Notes: generated by a model not told the origin, from the sequence alone. Positions 1 through 12,329 are shown, numbered from the stretch's first letter. The stretch: DNA of 49,756 bases from Welwitschia mirabilis (GCA_051453625.1 JBOZIK010000001.1:36082080-36131835), one strand, 5' to 3'. Numbers and translations are program-made.

Positions 1-110
1 ATTCAAGTTTCATCAAAGTAGTTTTTAACTTTTGGGATTTTATGATGGTAAGGTTGAATTTCAACCAATCTTAATACATTCTTATATCTATGACCTCAGT
101 GTCTTAAGTT
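1..110 (+). repeat. Possible fragment of Athila-like spacer
   Basis: The bases around 44-100 resemble the noncoding stretch downstream of integrase in element B (about 21303-21356). Both read GATGGT, then a variable stretch, CCAATCTTAA, ACATTC and ATCTATGA in the same order and spacing. The similarity stops near 110. This may be a small relic of a fourth copy in plus orientation, but the match is short and AT-rich, so chance or a more distant relation is possible. Confidence 0.3.
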
Positions 111-316
111 ATTCTATATTACCACCAATTCTGTCAAATCTGATGATTATCCTAACTATGAGCTTTACAATTTACCATTGTAATGATCAAACAATGTTCA
201 GAAATAAAAAAAGAATCTAAGCTAGTTGGTTAAAAAAAAGGGAAGAAAAGAAAAGGAAAAAAGAAAAAGAAGAAGGAAAAAGGCATCATGATGCCCTACT
301 ACAAGTGCACCGAGGT

Positions 317-416
317 NNNNNNNNNNNNNNNNNNNNNNNNNNNNNNNNNNNNNNNNNNNNNNNNNNNNNNNNNNNNNNNNNNNNNNNNNNNNNNNNNNNN
401 NNNNNNNNNNNNNNNN
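317..416. other. Assembly gap (100 N) with duplicated flanks
   Basis: Exactly 100 N. The 37 bases immediately left (280-316) and immediately right (417-453) are identical, beginning AAGGCATCATGATGCCCTAC. The simplest reading is an unmerged contig overlap rather than missing DNA; a genuine short direct duplication is the alternative. Confidence 0.85.
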
Positions 417-1343
417 AAGGCATCATGATGCCCTACTACAAGTGCACCGAGGTAAATATTCTCGAGAGGAACCTTTGGTAGTGCAATATAATAGCTATGA
501 AACTCCACCAGGGTGTCAGTTAGTTATGATCTAGTTTTAGCTTGCAGATCCTTACACTCTTTACAGCGGTTGCACTTCCCTCTTTATGATGAATGGTGTT
601 CTTTAAATATCCTATTGGCTTTATTTTCCCATGACTTTAAAGCTATGACTTCACGAGCATGTAGAATAGATTGGTCATTAGATGGTAAGTTAGTAAGATC
701 TCACTTCTTCTCATAGCCGATGATTGGATTGAGTTAGAGTTTAGACACTATATTGATACTCCATAGGATAATCATAGGCATTATCATAACCACTCCTCTT
801 ATTACATGATACTTTATGTTATTTAGCATTAAACCACGTGTTAATAATATCAAACAACAATACGATCCATACCAATAGACTTTGTTAGGTTGGCATTTAG
901 AGGTGTAGAAATCAATATTCATCATGTCTTATTTATTTATCTTTATCTAACATTTTCTTGATATTCATGATTAATTACCTTAAAGTCATTGTTGTATTTA
1001 CTCTTACCTGCTTGAGATTAATCCCACTTTCCATTTAGCTTATTATCTTTTGGTATTTCTCCTTTTCACCACCTCCTTTACCATCTTACAATGTTGTGAT
1101 AATCTATTTTTCAATGTCATCACCTCTCATTCCTTTTGTTTTATTTACCCTTATCCTATATTTGAGCTTTTATTATCCATTTTTATAATTATGTTGAGAT
1201 GTCAATTATCTTTCCCATTTTCAATTATGTACATTTATCACAACTTCTCTTTCTTTACATCTTATCATCTTACATTACTCATGTCATTTTTCCATACATT
1301 TTTCATCCACTTGTGTTGCTTTGATAAAAAAAGAAAGAAGGTT

Positions 1344-1351
1344 GGGGGGGG

Positions 1352-1382
<31 letters not shown>
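1344..1382 (+). repeat. G10 homopolymer followed by (AG)14 microsatellite
   Basis: Ten G (1344-1353) and an extra A are followed by 14 perfect AG units (1355-1382). It is the cleanest simple repeat in the window and is likely to vary in length between individuals. Confidence 0.95.
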
Positions 1383-2460
1383 CACGCAAAAGCCCCAAAA
1401 AAGTATGTAATCATTTTTTGACATGAGGCTCATCTTTCTCCTCAAGCCAAAATGGGGCAACTATGATGGTAGTGCTCTCCCCTAAATGCTGCAATAAAGG
1501 CAATGATGGAGGATGGCTCTCAATGAAGGGCGGCACTAAAAAACAAGGTGTACAAAAAGCAAGGCAGCACCCAGAAAAAAACAAATAATAGATCAAACAA
1601 AAGATCATAGATAAAAATGCAAATAGGAGACAATCAGAGATAAAAATGTGCTCACAAAAAAGAGAATGCAAGAGAACAAAGAAGGTATTTCTAGAATAGA
1701 AATAGCAGTGAGAGAAAATGCAAATGATGCATTGGATCAAAAGTAGAAAAAACATGAACACAACATTATTCAGGGGAAGAACAGCAATAGAAACAAAAAT
1801 AGATGATTGGCAACACAGACACAACGATGTTGGTTTTAAGGTTTTTTTTTTAATATGTCTTTTAAATATTTATTTATAATGGTATTTTAATTTTTTTAAA
1901 AAAAGAACCCTTTAAAATTATTTTTTAACATTATAAAAGCTGTAAAATATGGAAGTTATACATTTGAAATACATTGTTTTTCTTTTTTTAAACAATAAAG
2001 ATATTTTTCTTAGATAGGAGTTTTCCTTCAAAAGTATTAATTAGAATTAGAGCATTATCTTATGTTTACATAAAATAACTCTTTTTTTTTTGGGGAGGCC
2101 AAAAACCTTTTTTCGAAATCATGTTCAAATCTAGTCTTTGTCTAGTTTAGACATCAAATTTTGTTATTATTGGCACCCCACTTTGCTCATTTTTCACTCT
2201 CTTAAAATCACCAAAAAACTCACAAAAATTTCTCTATTCCAAAAAAGGAAAAAAAATATTTTGTTAAATTTTTACCATTATTAAATCATAAATTTTAATT
2301 AGATTACAACCTAGATATATGCATTTAAATTTCTTTATAAGCAAAAACCTTAGGCTTAAAATAAAAGAGGGTTGTAGGCGAAATATCTTCCAATTCACAA
2401 TCAAAATTAAATTGCAAGAAAATCTCACAACATTAGGGCCAAGTTCCCAAGCTTTGTTCA

Positions 2461-2712
2461 AACAAAGTTAGTTAATCATAGTTAACTTAGTTAAAGTTAG
2501 TCAAGGCTTTGTCAAAGTTAGCCAAATTTGGTTAGCAACATTATAATAACTTATTCAAACTTGATCAAATAGTCAAGTTTAATTAAACTCAATCAAACTT
2601 AGTTAAAATGAAGTTAGTCAAGGTTATTCAAAGTTAGTCAACCTCAGTTAACCCTAGTCAAACTTAGCCAACTTTAGTTAAACTAGGCTAAGTCATTAAG
2701 TTTAGTTTAAAC
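2461..2712 (+). repeat. Degenerate minisatellite, core near AAAGTTAGTCAA
   Basis: The phrase GTTAGTCAA and close variants (GTTAGCCAA, CTTAGTTAA, CTTAGCCAA, GTTATTCAA) recurs more than ten times over about 250 bp, at irregular spacing of roughly 10-20 bp. The core is retained but the register drifts, so this looks like an old short tandem array eroded by point changes and small indels. No coding sense is visible. Confidence 0.7.
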
Positions 2713-2926
2713 ACATTCAAATCACTATCAAATTGCCAAAATCACCTGTCATCATGTAACATTAGAAGTAATCCACCATTTACGAGAAATAGAAAAATCT
2801 TGTAAATAATTGGGATTAAAATAGAAAGCCAAATATTCATTAACAATCACTATGTAGATGACATAATCATCATAATTTGAACATCCTTCCAATAGGCAAG
2901 AGATATCAAAAATACTATGAATCATT

Positions 2927-3480
2927 TTGCTAAGGCCATAGAACTTAGGGCTAATTGGAATAAGTCTAGAATTCATATCATTAAAAAACGTCATAGGAGG
3001 AGGGGCGATATTGCTAGAATATTAGATGCTAAAATTAGAGATCTATATAACATCTACCTAGGAGTTCCTCTTAAAAATTATCATAAGTCCCTAACTTAGG
3101 ACTTTATCTTGAAGAAGATTCAGAGCAAATGTAATACTTATCTTAATAAATTTTTTTCTTTAAAAGTCAGGACTATCTTAGCAAATACCTATCTAATTAC
3201 TTCCTTCAGGTACATGGTCTTTATTATTATCCCGCCAAATTTATAATCTAAAAAATCAACAAAATACTAAATGAGTTTATTTGATCTAGAAGTAAGGATA
3301 AAAGTCACATACACCTCTACAAATAAAACTTTATTACTTACCCAAAGGATGCAAAAGAAGGGGGAATTCATAAACTAGAAGACTATTTACTCACAGAGCT
3401 CATAAAATTTTTAAGAAAATGCTCATAAGAGGATAATATTTAAGTGAACTTATCAATTATAAATACCCAAATTGAATCAT
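2927..3480 (+). pseudogene. LINE reverse transcriptase, C-terminal part
   Basis: The translation opens with a segment containing L-R-A-N-W-N-K-S-R-I, the plant L1 motif just after the RT catalytic core. It then gives Y-L-G-V-P-L (about 3055-3072), the strongest signature of plant LINE RTs, and downstream the expected pattern of a Lys-rich helix, L-N-K-F-F-S-L-K-V-R and a Pro-containing 'IPP' turn. Several in-frame stops and at least one frame change follow. The catalytic Y-x-D-D box lies upstream of the truncation point and is absent. In an intact element this protein copies LINE RNA at a nicked chromosomal target. Confidence 0.75.
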
Positions 3481-3619
3481 AATTAGAGGGGAGTCTTACC
3501 TTTAGAATCATCTTTCTAATACCAAGAGATATTTGATTATGCTAGGTACCACCCATTAAGACATAGCTAAATCAATTTTAATTAAGAAGCATGATAAAGA
3601 TAAAGTTAACAAAAGGTTT

Positions 3620-3800
3620 TGACACTGGTAAATCCCTAACAAGTTAAAGATATTTTACTAGCTCAAGGATCATAATAGACTTCTAATAAAAGATCAATTA
3701 ATCAAATGTAGCATCCAATCTTCTTTTACATGTGTAATCTACTAGTCAAATCAGGAAAATATTCATCATTTCTTTCATCAGTATAAATTGAGTACAGATT
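3620..3800 (+). pseudogene. LINE zinc-binding (zf-RVT) domain remnant
   Basis: The reading frame gives I-P-N-K-L-K-I-F, then a Leu-rich stretch with N-R-L-L-I-K-D-Q-L-I-K, C-V-I-Y and N-Q-E-N-I-H-H-F-F-H. This order (Pro-Lys-Lys-x-hydrophobic, R-L-x-T/I-K-D, Cys-x-x-Cys, His-x-x-x-His) matches the zf-RVT domain found C-terminal to plant LINE reverse transcriptases. The second Cys of the first pair is replaced, and stops interrupt the frame. It continues the RT remnant upstream, separated by a region with broken frame. Confidence 0.7.
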
Positions 3801-5483
3801 TAATGGAATTAATGATAACTTATTATAAGATTAAAAAGCAACTGCAAGATGAATGTAGGATGGAATCTATCTAATAGTCTAGTATATTTAGCATACTACA
3901 ATGGGCTAATTTTAAATTATTCCCCTCTTCCCTTTCCTCTTAATACAATAAGAAGAATTCTATGGTATCACTTGAAAATTTGGATGGTAATAAGGGTCAC
4001 TTCAATACACAAACTATTAAATTTGAGTCTCTTGAGGAATGCTTAGCTCTATGGAATAAAGTGCATGCTTTGGGATAGGAATCCCTACTGCACAATCTAA
4101 AGGGAAGCTTGACTCCAATATTACCCCATTTTATAGATGATGAAGAGGTAATAGAACCATCTTTAGAAGAATACCAATCAAGCTCATCAAAGAATTATTG
4201 GCTTATCTACTAAAAATCCCTATGAAATGGAAGATGATTTCACTTAATTGCAAAAGGAAAAGGAAGGCTTTTTATTTCTTTCTAGGAAGCATCCCTAAAC
4301 TCTCAAGTGAACACATAAGTAGAAAATTGTTTCCACTCCCTTCGGGTTTAGGGGCAGAGCTAGTAGATAGATACTTCATTTAGTTAGGCTACTACTATAA
4401 GCTTTTTGACCTACACTTCATCTTTCTTAAGGTTTTAAACCTAGGCCATCATATTAACCTACCTTACTTCTTCATTGAAATGCTAAAAAGAAAGGATATG
4501 ACTCGAAAATCTAAACTCATAATGATTATTTGGAGAGTAATTTGGGATACTATGATGAGAAGGAAGGTCCCAATACTCCCCATATTATTTCCCATGTCAT
4601 AGGGTAATGACTAAGGCCTAGTAGCCAAATTAAAACAATAAGAATAAGACTAAGAATAACAAAAGTTCACAGAAAAAGCAGGAGAATGAGTCAGGTGGTT
4701 CATAGTTCTAGAGGGAGGTGACTCCACCCTCATCCTAGGAAACTCTTGAATAGATAGAAGTGATTCCACTCCCTAATAAAGATCTTATGACAAAGAAAGA
4801 GGAGGTGCAAGCCTATCTTGATTAGGACTAAGCGAAAACTCTTCCAAAAAAGTCAAAAATCCTTAGGTCTAGCAAGGAGACAATATCTCAAAATGAAATG
4901 AACTCCAATATAAAGGAAGAAAATCAAGTAGCTCAAGATGACATTGGTATGGAGCAAGTAAGAAGGGAGAACCTATTTACTATTATTTAATTTTTAAAGA
5001 AATATCCTTTCCTAATTCTTAGCATACTCATAGAGCTTTTTTCAGTGCCATCAAATCAAGCTTTTATAAGAAGGTGCTGAGACTCCATCCTAACAAAAAC
5101 AAAGTAGGAGTGAAGGAGTTTAAAGAGATGAACCAAGATTTCAAGATCATGATGGATGAAATTAATCAACTTCTAATATAACACCATCATAGTCACTTAT
5201 TCCCTAGCTATAGGAAATATTAATCTGCTTGTTTTCTCATATTTTAGTTTAGTTCTTGTCTAATTTTTTTATTATTTGCATTAGTCATATGAATGAAACA
5301 TATTCATCCTTGTTTTTATTGTACATGCCTTCTATACTTATTTTAGGACTATTTGCATGGATACTTTGATGCCTAATTTTATTGTAGTCAATTCTACTTG
5401 TATTTTCCTACAAATGGGTACTTTCACCCCTATTTTGTAATTACTTCTTTCTAATATAATTTTTTTTTCCTTATTAAAAAAAA
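3801..5483 (+). other. LINE C-terminal tail and 3' UTR
   Basis: The first part (to about 5180) can be read as protein with frame changes, for example 4198-4383 (61 aa, contains F-P-L-P-S-G-L-G-A-E-L-V-D-R-Y) and a Lys/Glu-rich stretch near 5060-5170. I do not recognise a domain. From about 5180 the sequence is T-rich and ends with TTGTAATTACTTCTTTC, a short ATATAAT and poly(A), which resembles plant LINE 3' ends. The tail is long compared with common plant L1 elements, so a second insertion within it cannot be excluded. Confidence 0.5.
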
Positions 5484-5571
5484 CTATGCATGATTAGAAT
5501 TTCATTATAAGTCCATACCCATTAGTTGCCTCTAAATAGGTATGGATGTCCACATGATGCATAAACTATGT

Positions 5572-6885
5572 GTGACTAAGTGAATTATCAATTTTGATGT
5601 ACTTTTAATGATAATTATAGCAAAGATATTTATTATGATAATAGCATGTGTTTCTATGGCTACAATTAGCCTCTTTGATTACATGAATGAGGACATGTCT
5701 TCATGTAAGACATTAAGAATGACTAATTGAGATGTGTAGTGAGATTCTAACTATTAAGTTTTATGATATTATTTTTTATTCTAACCTTATGCAAAATCTC
5801 TTTCTTAGGTCATGACTTTTATAACTTCAAAATGGATACCATTAGTTATACATGTTTCATGTTTATCTAGTGGCTTACTATTTTCTATTTACTAATAATA
5901 CATTATTATATTTATATTTATTCCTCAACCTTGGAGTAAGGCCCTTTTGAAAAGTGATATAACTATTACTGATTCCAATGTATCACAAAAAGTCCACAAC
6001 CATGCTACTACACATTAATGATAATATAATCACTATATTGACATTATTTCTTCATTAGATATGAGATTATAGGTGATTTCCTATAATAATTATAGTTATT
6101 TTCATGAAGGTTAATAAAAAGAAAGAGTTAAAGGCTTTGTTCATAATCCTAATGTGTATTTAATTTGTATGCTTTATTTAATAATGTAAATTAATAATTG
6201 ACTTTCATGATTATGTTAGTGAGAAGGGGTTCCTACCTAGGACACTGAGTGTAACTAATGAAGTTATTTATTTTGATATACTTTAATGATTATTATGGTA
6301 AATATATTAATTATGATAGTAGCATTTGTTTTTATGCTCATGAGTGACCTTTATGGTTGTGTTGTGGGGATGAGCTCCACATGGCACATTGATCACGATT
6401 GTTAGAGATCTATGATGAGGTTTTTACTATTAAACTTTATAATATTTTTTATAATTCTAACCTTATGAAAATAATTTTCTCAAGTAATAGCTCTCATAGT
6501 TTTAAAATTGATGTCATCAGTTACTTATCTTACATGTTCATTTATTGGCTTATTAATTTTCATTTACTAATAATATGTTATATTATTTATATTTTTCTCT
6601 TAACCTTAAGGTAAGTCAATATTAGAGTGTGATATCATTAACACTAATCTCCATCTACTAAACTAAAAATCCTCCATAGAATATCTAAGGCCATGCTATT
6701 ATATGATGATGATAACATAATTACTATGCTAACATCATTTCTCTTTTAAGCATGAAATTATGAGTGTTTTCTTATAATAATTATAGTAATTATGCAAGAA
6801 TATTAATGAATGGTAATGTTTAAAAGTTTTACTTATAATCCTAAGGTGTATTTTATTCTTATGATTTATTGATTAATGTAATTTT
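5572..6885 (+). repeat. Two direct copies of an about 680-bp unit
   Basis: Unit 1 is about 5572-6205 and unit 2 about 6251-6885. Anchor phrases recur in the same order: ATTTTGAT at 5591 and 6270, TTTACTAATAATA at 5888 and 6563, TGARATTATRRGTG at 6062 and 6753. The offset is 675-691 bp. Many mismatches are transitions and the copies are clearly diverged. No coding frame is conserved between the units and I recognise no element family. The 81-residue stretch of F/I/L/Y around 6399-6614 is not convincing as a gene. Confidence 0.8.
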
Positions 6886-6905
6886 ATAGAAAATGGCCTT
6901 TAAAG

Positions 6906-7729
6906 ATATATGTTTGTACTTACGATTAGAAGAATAGATAGATTAAAATAATAATTAGATAATAATTTTAATGAACAATTTAGTTAATATGACCATTTAG
7001 AACTAATTGATTAGTCACTTAGGTATTATATGTATAGTAGTATTCTTTCTTAATCTTGATTCTTTCATAAAAGTTGAACATAATTCTTATGATTGAATGG
7101 TTTTTATGCTAATCACTTAGGTAAAATTTTAAATTATATGTATTCTTAGGGGATTTATTAAGTTACATATTATGGATTCTTCTAATTTTTTATAAATTAA
7201 TTTTTATGGTTCTGATAAATAATCTTCATCTCTTGCTTAAGTCTTTTAAATTTCTTTCTCTTTGCTTCTTTAGTTCATAGATCTTTCCTTACTTCTAGAA
7301 TTAAGTTAGTGCCTTATTGTTCCTTTAGATTATTAAGTTCCATTTGATATACTAAGAGTTTAAATATTTTCCTTGAATCTCCACATAATAAAGAAAGCAT
7401 TACATACCTTAATAACTAACTTGTTTAAAATAGATTTTATACTACAAATTTATTTATTCAAACTTCCTTTATTATTTCATCTACAGTCTCATTAAAAACT
7501 ATGAGATCTTTTTGTTAAGTAATTTACCTAATAGTTTCATTAGTTTTATATACTATTTTTGTAATTTTTTTTTGCAAATATGTATGGCTTCTTACTTCTA
7601 TTCATTAGTTCTATCTTCATCATAGTGAATTTTTATAGTTTCTTATTCATTTTAATCAAAAATTATGAGGTCTGTATGCTTTTATTCCCATAACAATTTT
7701 ATCTCTTATTTAGTCTCTCAAATTCAATT
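6906..7729. other. AT-rich DNA, nothing recognised
   Basis: I looked for continuation of the 680-bp repeat, of the neighbouring Athila-like elements and of the LINE, and found none convincing. There is no conserved reading frame. Confidence 0.5.
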
Positions 7730-8975
7730 TGTTGCATTATCAAATTATATGTATCTGATAGGGTATTTTAAGTAGTTTTGTAAGACATTAGACAGGTATG
7801 TTAAGTTTCAATGATAATGGAGAGCTAAGGAAAATGTTATAAAAACATGCAATATTCATTACATTTGATAGCATTTAAAGCAATGTATAATACTTTTTAT
7901 ATGAAGCAATAATCTTGTAATCAAAGAGATTAATCTAATATAAGAAATACTTTACATAAATCCATCATCCCCCTAATCATCCAAACAACTATGTGAACAA
8001 CATAACTACTTAAGCTGAGGATGATGCTTACTAGATTAATCTTATAGTTGATGTAGAACTTGCATGATATGGCATCATCTCCTATGATGTTCAAATGACC
8101 AGTAGGATGATACCTAAAAATAATGCTTCACCAGAATTCACCAAACTGTACATCTTCTTACATATCTATTAGAGTTTTTAGTGCATTTATTAGTGCTTGA
8201 TGATTTTAGAGTTTGCTTTGTAATAAATACCTCATTTTTCCATGACTCCATTTTGACCTTTATTTGTAATGGAAATTCTTATGATAGGAGATTGAATGGC
8301 TAGAGATCCATTCATTATTATTATAGAGAGACATCTTCCTTGGTATTGAGCTATGTATCCTTTATTAAGGTTTTGTTACTTTGTAACACGGATGTTGGTT
8401 CTCTTTTAATCAAACCTCTATTTTTCTTTTTATATTTTCTATTTTGTGCATGTCCCTTATGATTTGTGTTGCTTCAAATTTCATGATAGCTTATTTGGTG
8501 ATATAGATCATGAGGACAACGTTTATTAAGATTGAAATTATTAGCTTAGGTGCATTGCATTTCTTTTCCTAGATTAACTTTGCATTATTTTCATATTTTG
8601 TTTAACATACCTAATAGCTTAGATTGGATTTTTATCTAATGACAACATTTCTTAATTAATCTAGATTATACAATATAAATCTCTATGATAGGTTAATTTG
8701 TTAATTGAATGAAAGTTGCATCTAGAGACTTGTATTTCATTTGCATAGTGTATTTGCATTATTATTTTACATTGTTATTTTATTCTACTCTAAGAAGACA
8801 TGGTGTTTTATTTTTTAAATTAATTCTCTTTCTTTTACCTATGCCTTCAACATGAATATAATATTTGGGTCACTCCAGTCTATATTAGTTTGTTATGTTA
8901 TGTAAAATCTATATATTTGTAATTTATAAAATTTACTTATGGACCTAACATTTGTATAAAAATACATCACAATGT
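7730..8975 (+). repeat. Athila-like LTR(i), plus orientation
   Basis: Starts TGTTGCATTATC and ends about ACATCACAATG. It aligns along its whole length with LTR(iii) of element B and with the reverse complement of the copy C LTR. Anchors include CTGAGGAtGATGCTTACT near 8037, TACCTAAAAATAATGCTT near 8111, ACGGATGTTGG near 8389 and TATATTAGTTTGTTATGTTATG near 8881. Most mismatches are transitions. No tRNA-Asp primer site follows its 3' end and no polypurine tract precedes its 5' end. Instead a minus-oriented ORF3 stop codon lies only six bases away. I see no target-site duplication. It is therefore either a displaced LTR or one side of a rearrangement. Confidence 0.85.
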
Positions 8976-8980
8976 TCCCT

Positions 8981-10200
8981 TCATCTGATCATAATGAATT
9001 CCTAGTGGACTATAGGCTCAAGTGTAGGAGAAGAAGAGAAAGGATGCCTAGGATTAGTAAGGAAATAGTGGTTAAGTGATGTCATGATAATCTACATTAT
9101 CTTATCTTCCTGTACTCATATTGTCTCTAAAATACTCACTATCGCATTGTGCTCTATTTGTAGTATGTAGTATTGTATATCCACTAACTACTCCTTAGTT
9201 TACTATACTTTTCTATTAACTATCTAGATCATCTACTCTAATGTAGAGATGCCTCAGTCTACAATCTCTCTAATAGTCTCTAGGGTCTATACAAGAGGTT
9301 CTAAATCTACTCTAGTAAAGTGCCAACCATAGGTTTCTGAACCTAAGATCTCTCTGTCTCTCCTAATACCTAGGTACCCATCTCCTATAGGTAATGAGCT
9401 GAAGCCTATATGTGCATGCATCACTGTTCTTTTACAAGATATAGTATACTAAAGTATCTAAAAATGGCTGAGAGGAGTTATAGATGTCTTAGAGTCTGAA
9501 GTTATTAAGCCTTTACCATATACCTGAGTCTCTTCCATATGAATGTGGGTAAGTCCATCTACTCACCCTACTTGAATAATATTAGTATCTATAAATATAC
9601 CATCATAGCATGGCTATTATAAAAGAATGGACTAATGTTATGAATCAGGCCTCTGTGCAAAATCCAGTAGGTAGGAGTCAATTGTGTCACCAAAACACCT
9701 CATTTATCCAGAGTCAGATCTACCGGTATAACTAGTGCAGTGCCATATGTATGGTGCTCCTCTATCCTATTAGCTGAATGTATATGAATGCTCCTAATAC
9801 CACTAAGATTTGTTACTTCTATAATATGGTTTGAAAGGATGATAATCTCATGGCCCTGAATCATAACTATAATCATATCTATGAGCTAGCCATAGGCATC
9901 AAGATGATACTTCATATGCATGGTGTCATAAAACCCCCTAATCTCAAACACATAATATGTCCCCCATGCATCTAAGGTCTACAGGAGATATAAATCTATT
10001 AATTACTAGTTCACCTATACTCATGTAGCTTATGAAGTTATCAAATTACCTTCTAACACAAATGGTCATGATTTGAATAGTCAAAAATCAAGCATGTCGA
10101 GGTGGAGGATAGACTAACTTTACTCACTCAATCTATAGTGATGTTAATGGGTCCATCTCCTACTCAATAACCTTGGCCTCTATCTTGACCTATCTAGCTC
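8981..10200 (-). pseudogene. ORF3 (env-position accessory ORF) of copy A
   Basis: The minus-strand frame ends with H-P-F-S-S-S-P-T-L-E-P, and after an internal stop E-F-I-M-I-R, then TGA (8981-8983). Copies B (H-P-P-S-S-P-P... stop 24539-24541) and C (H-P-S-S-S-P-S-A-P... stop 44700-44702) end the same way. Three diverged copies keeping one C-terminal frame argue that this was a real protein. The N-terminal limit is uncertain: 10140-10200 aligns with B around 23370-23420. Athila-type elements carry an extra ORF at this place, sometimes called env-like. I see no clear signal peptide or membrane helix. Stops and frameshifts disable it. Confidence 0.6.
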
Positions 10201-12329
10201 TACATGTGTATGAAGTACTCAATCATAAATACATGATACATCACATAAGATTAGGTAAATATAGCTAAATATGTTACATGGATGTTTAAAATGACATCAT
10301 AATCTAGTTTAAAACATATAAAAATTGTGAAAATATGTCTTGTCTCATACATCCCGTATTGTCTAATTATGTAAAGAAAAACTTGAAATAAGTAAAAAAG
10401 TTAAAACATGTATTTTATGTAGGCCCCACATAAAGTGGAAAAATGAAAATCCTGAAAGGTTTACTACATTTTGATTTATTATTTGGAAGAAAACAAGGTT
10501 TAAAGTGAAAAACCTAGTTCTACCTCATAAAGTGCACACTTCATTATAACTTTTAAAATATGTAGCAAAAATTAGATCTGTAAGTTCCTAATCAAAGAGA
10601 TTGAAAAACTAAATAAAATATGTGGAAAATACACAATGAAAGATTCACAAATAACAAAAAATTTTTTTAAAATAAGGGAGAGAAAAACATACCTCATTTT
10701 GAAGAATTTACTAAAATCTAAAAATCTGGTGGATGAATTTAATGGGGATAAGTTCCAGTACATTGGCAGGAAGTATGAGTACTTTTGTCTATCAAGAAAA
10801 CCAATAAAAATAAGAGAAAATGAAAGAAAAATAAGGAAAAAAAGTCACACCATGATTTTATTACACTATCATTCGATCACATCATCTAGATAACAGCCCT
10901 AGGACGACTATAAGAAAAAATCCTAATGTCATTTCTAGTGTTGTCTAATTGACAACGTGGATAATGGAACTTTGAAAAAATTCTGAAAAAATAAAAACAT
11001 CAGTTACACAAGTTAAGCTTAGAAGTATGAAGGTATCAAAATGTATCAGAAAACATGAAAAATAGGAAATTGTGAAAAGTCATGATAAATGAAAATGAGA
11101 AGAAAAATGTAAAAGAATTAAAAGATAGGGTAATGAAAAATGAACTAAGGAGGATGAAAGCTATTAAAGAAAATTGAAAAATATGTATGAAATAATAAAT
11201 AAACTTAAAATATGTATAACTCCAAAAGACTCAAAGGAAACTCATAAAAATCATGAAGAATAAAATACAATTATTTGATTAAAATGCTAAAAGAAAATTA
11301 ACTTGTTATTGAAAGAAATAACATAAATAACGATAAGGAAACTATTGAATAATAAGGTCTCAAATGTTGATGAAAAAATATGGAAATGACTTTGAAATGA
11401 TAAAATAAAGAATCAAATAAAAGCATAATGAGAATGAACACAAGTAATACAAGGAACATGAATAAGATAGCTTTCCTACCATAAATTCTAACCTAGCAAA
11501 CTCCCGTAGAAGACATCATAAATCCACCTAAGTAAAAATGCATAATAAAAGATATAGACTCCATAAAGCTCCATTTGATAAGGAAGTAATTGTAACAATA
11601 TTAAATATTAAATGCTCAGAATAATAAATGATAAAATCAAAAGCTATTCAAAAATGAACTTATTTACTTACACCCCAAAACACACCTGAATCCTCAAAAG
11701 TAAAATGATCATGTACGAATGTTAAAAGTTTAGGAAATAAGCAATGCTTCTGATGATACTAAGAACACCACTGATCCCATAGCCTCAAAGTTTTATTACT
11801 ACTTTTCATGATGAGGGAAATGCATCCACAATCATAGAAGTTAAGAGGGCCAACTAATCCTCCAGTGAATTTTCTGTAACATGGCTAAAGGTTTCTTTTG
11901 AAAAAATTTACCCTAGTATGATAGAATGTTATGGTGAATATGTATTCTAGCATAGATATAATAGATCATGGTCATATCCTTCCTCTTTTTTTTTTTTTTT
12001 GATTTAATATAAATAATTCCTACATGATCATACACTCAAAAAGATAAAGGTGAATAACTAAGATGAAAGACAGAAAAGAACATACCTAAATAACCAAAGA
12101 CCTTACACTATTAGGGAAAAAAGTAAAAGAACAAAGGCATCTACCTTTAAAGTAAAATTCATAGACATGTGAATGTTTTAAGATTAAGTCAACCTAATCT
12201 TATCACTATAAAAATACCCAAGTATAAATACTAAATATGGAAACTTCATAAAGTAAGCACATAAGTCAAGTTTAAAAGATGATCAAGTGACATTATAACA
12301 TCCACTAAAGGAATAAGCTAAGAGAGAAT
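10201..12329 (-). other. Noncoding spacer of copy A between integrase and ORF3
   Basis: Aligns in reverse with B 21184-23380 and directly with C 45911-48097, for example AAAATGATCATGT and CAAAGTTTTATT phrases near 11705-11795. It is A-rich on plus, with a poly(T) run near 11986-12000. It carries two copies of the recurrent palindrome (10881-10894 and 10940-10956), each followed by a GGAYRAY half-site. The small open frames here (10572-10763 minus, 10636-10893 plus) are not conserved convincingly in the other copies. Confidence 0.6.

Larger units (their letters stand above)
111..2460. other. No recognised gene; low-complexity AT-rich DNA
   Basis: I recognise no gene here. The stretch holds a purine-only tract (about 232-283), a 100-N gap, an AG microsatellite and AT-rich filler. 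Two longer open frames exist, 1050-1421 on plus and 1411-1824 on minus. Their translations are hydrophobic, F/I/L/C-rich strings without family motifs, as expected of random frames in pyrimidine-rich DNA, so I do not call them genes. The stretch 1430-1830 is slightly less AT-rich than its surroundings, but I could not link it to any family. Confidence 0.5.
2914..5495 (+). mobile_element. 5'-truncated L1-type LINE with short poly(A)
   Basis: A non-LTR retrotransposon fragment. It starts inside the reverse transcriptase at about 2927, passes through a zinc-binding domain typical of plant LINE proteins and ends in an AT-rich 3' UTR with a run of eight A (5476-5483). It may be flanked by a 13-base imperfect target-site duplication (2914-2926 and 5483-5495, 11 of 13 identical). 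The endonuclease and most of the RT are missing, as expected from incomplete target-primed reverse transcription. Frameshifts and stops make it inactive. Confidence 0.75.

Noticed and set aside
1050-1824. Open frames of 123 and 137 codons on opposite strands
   Set aside because: Hydrophobic low-complexity translations with no motif; they overlap a microsatellite region and lack conservation within the window.
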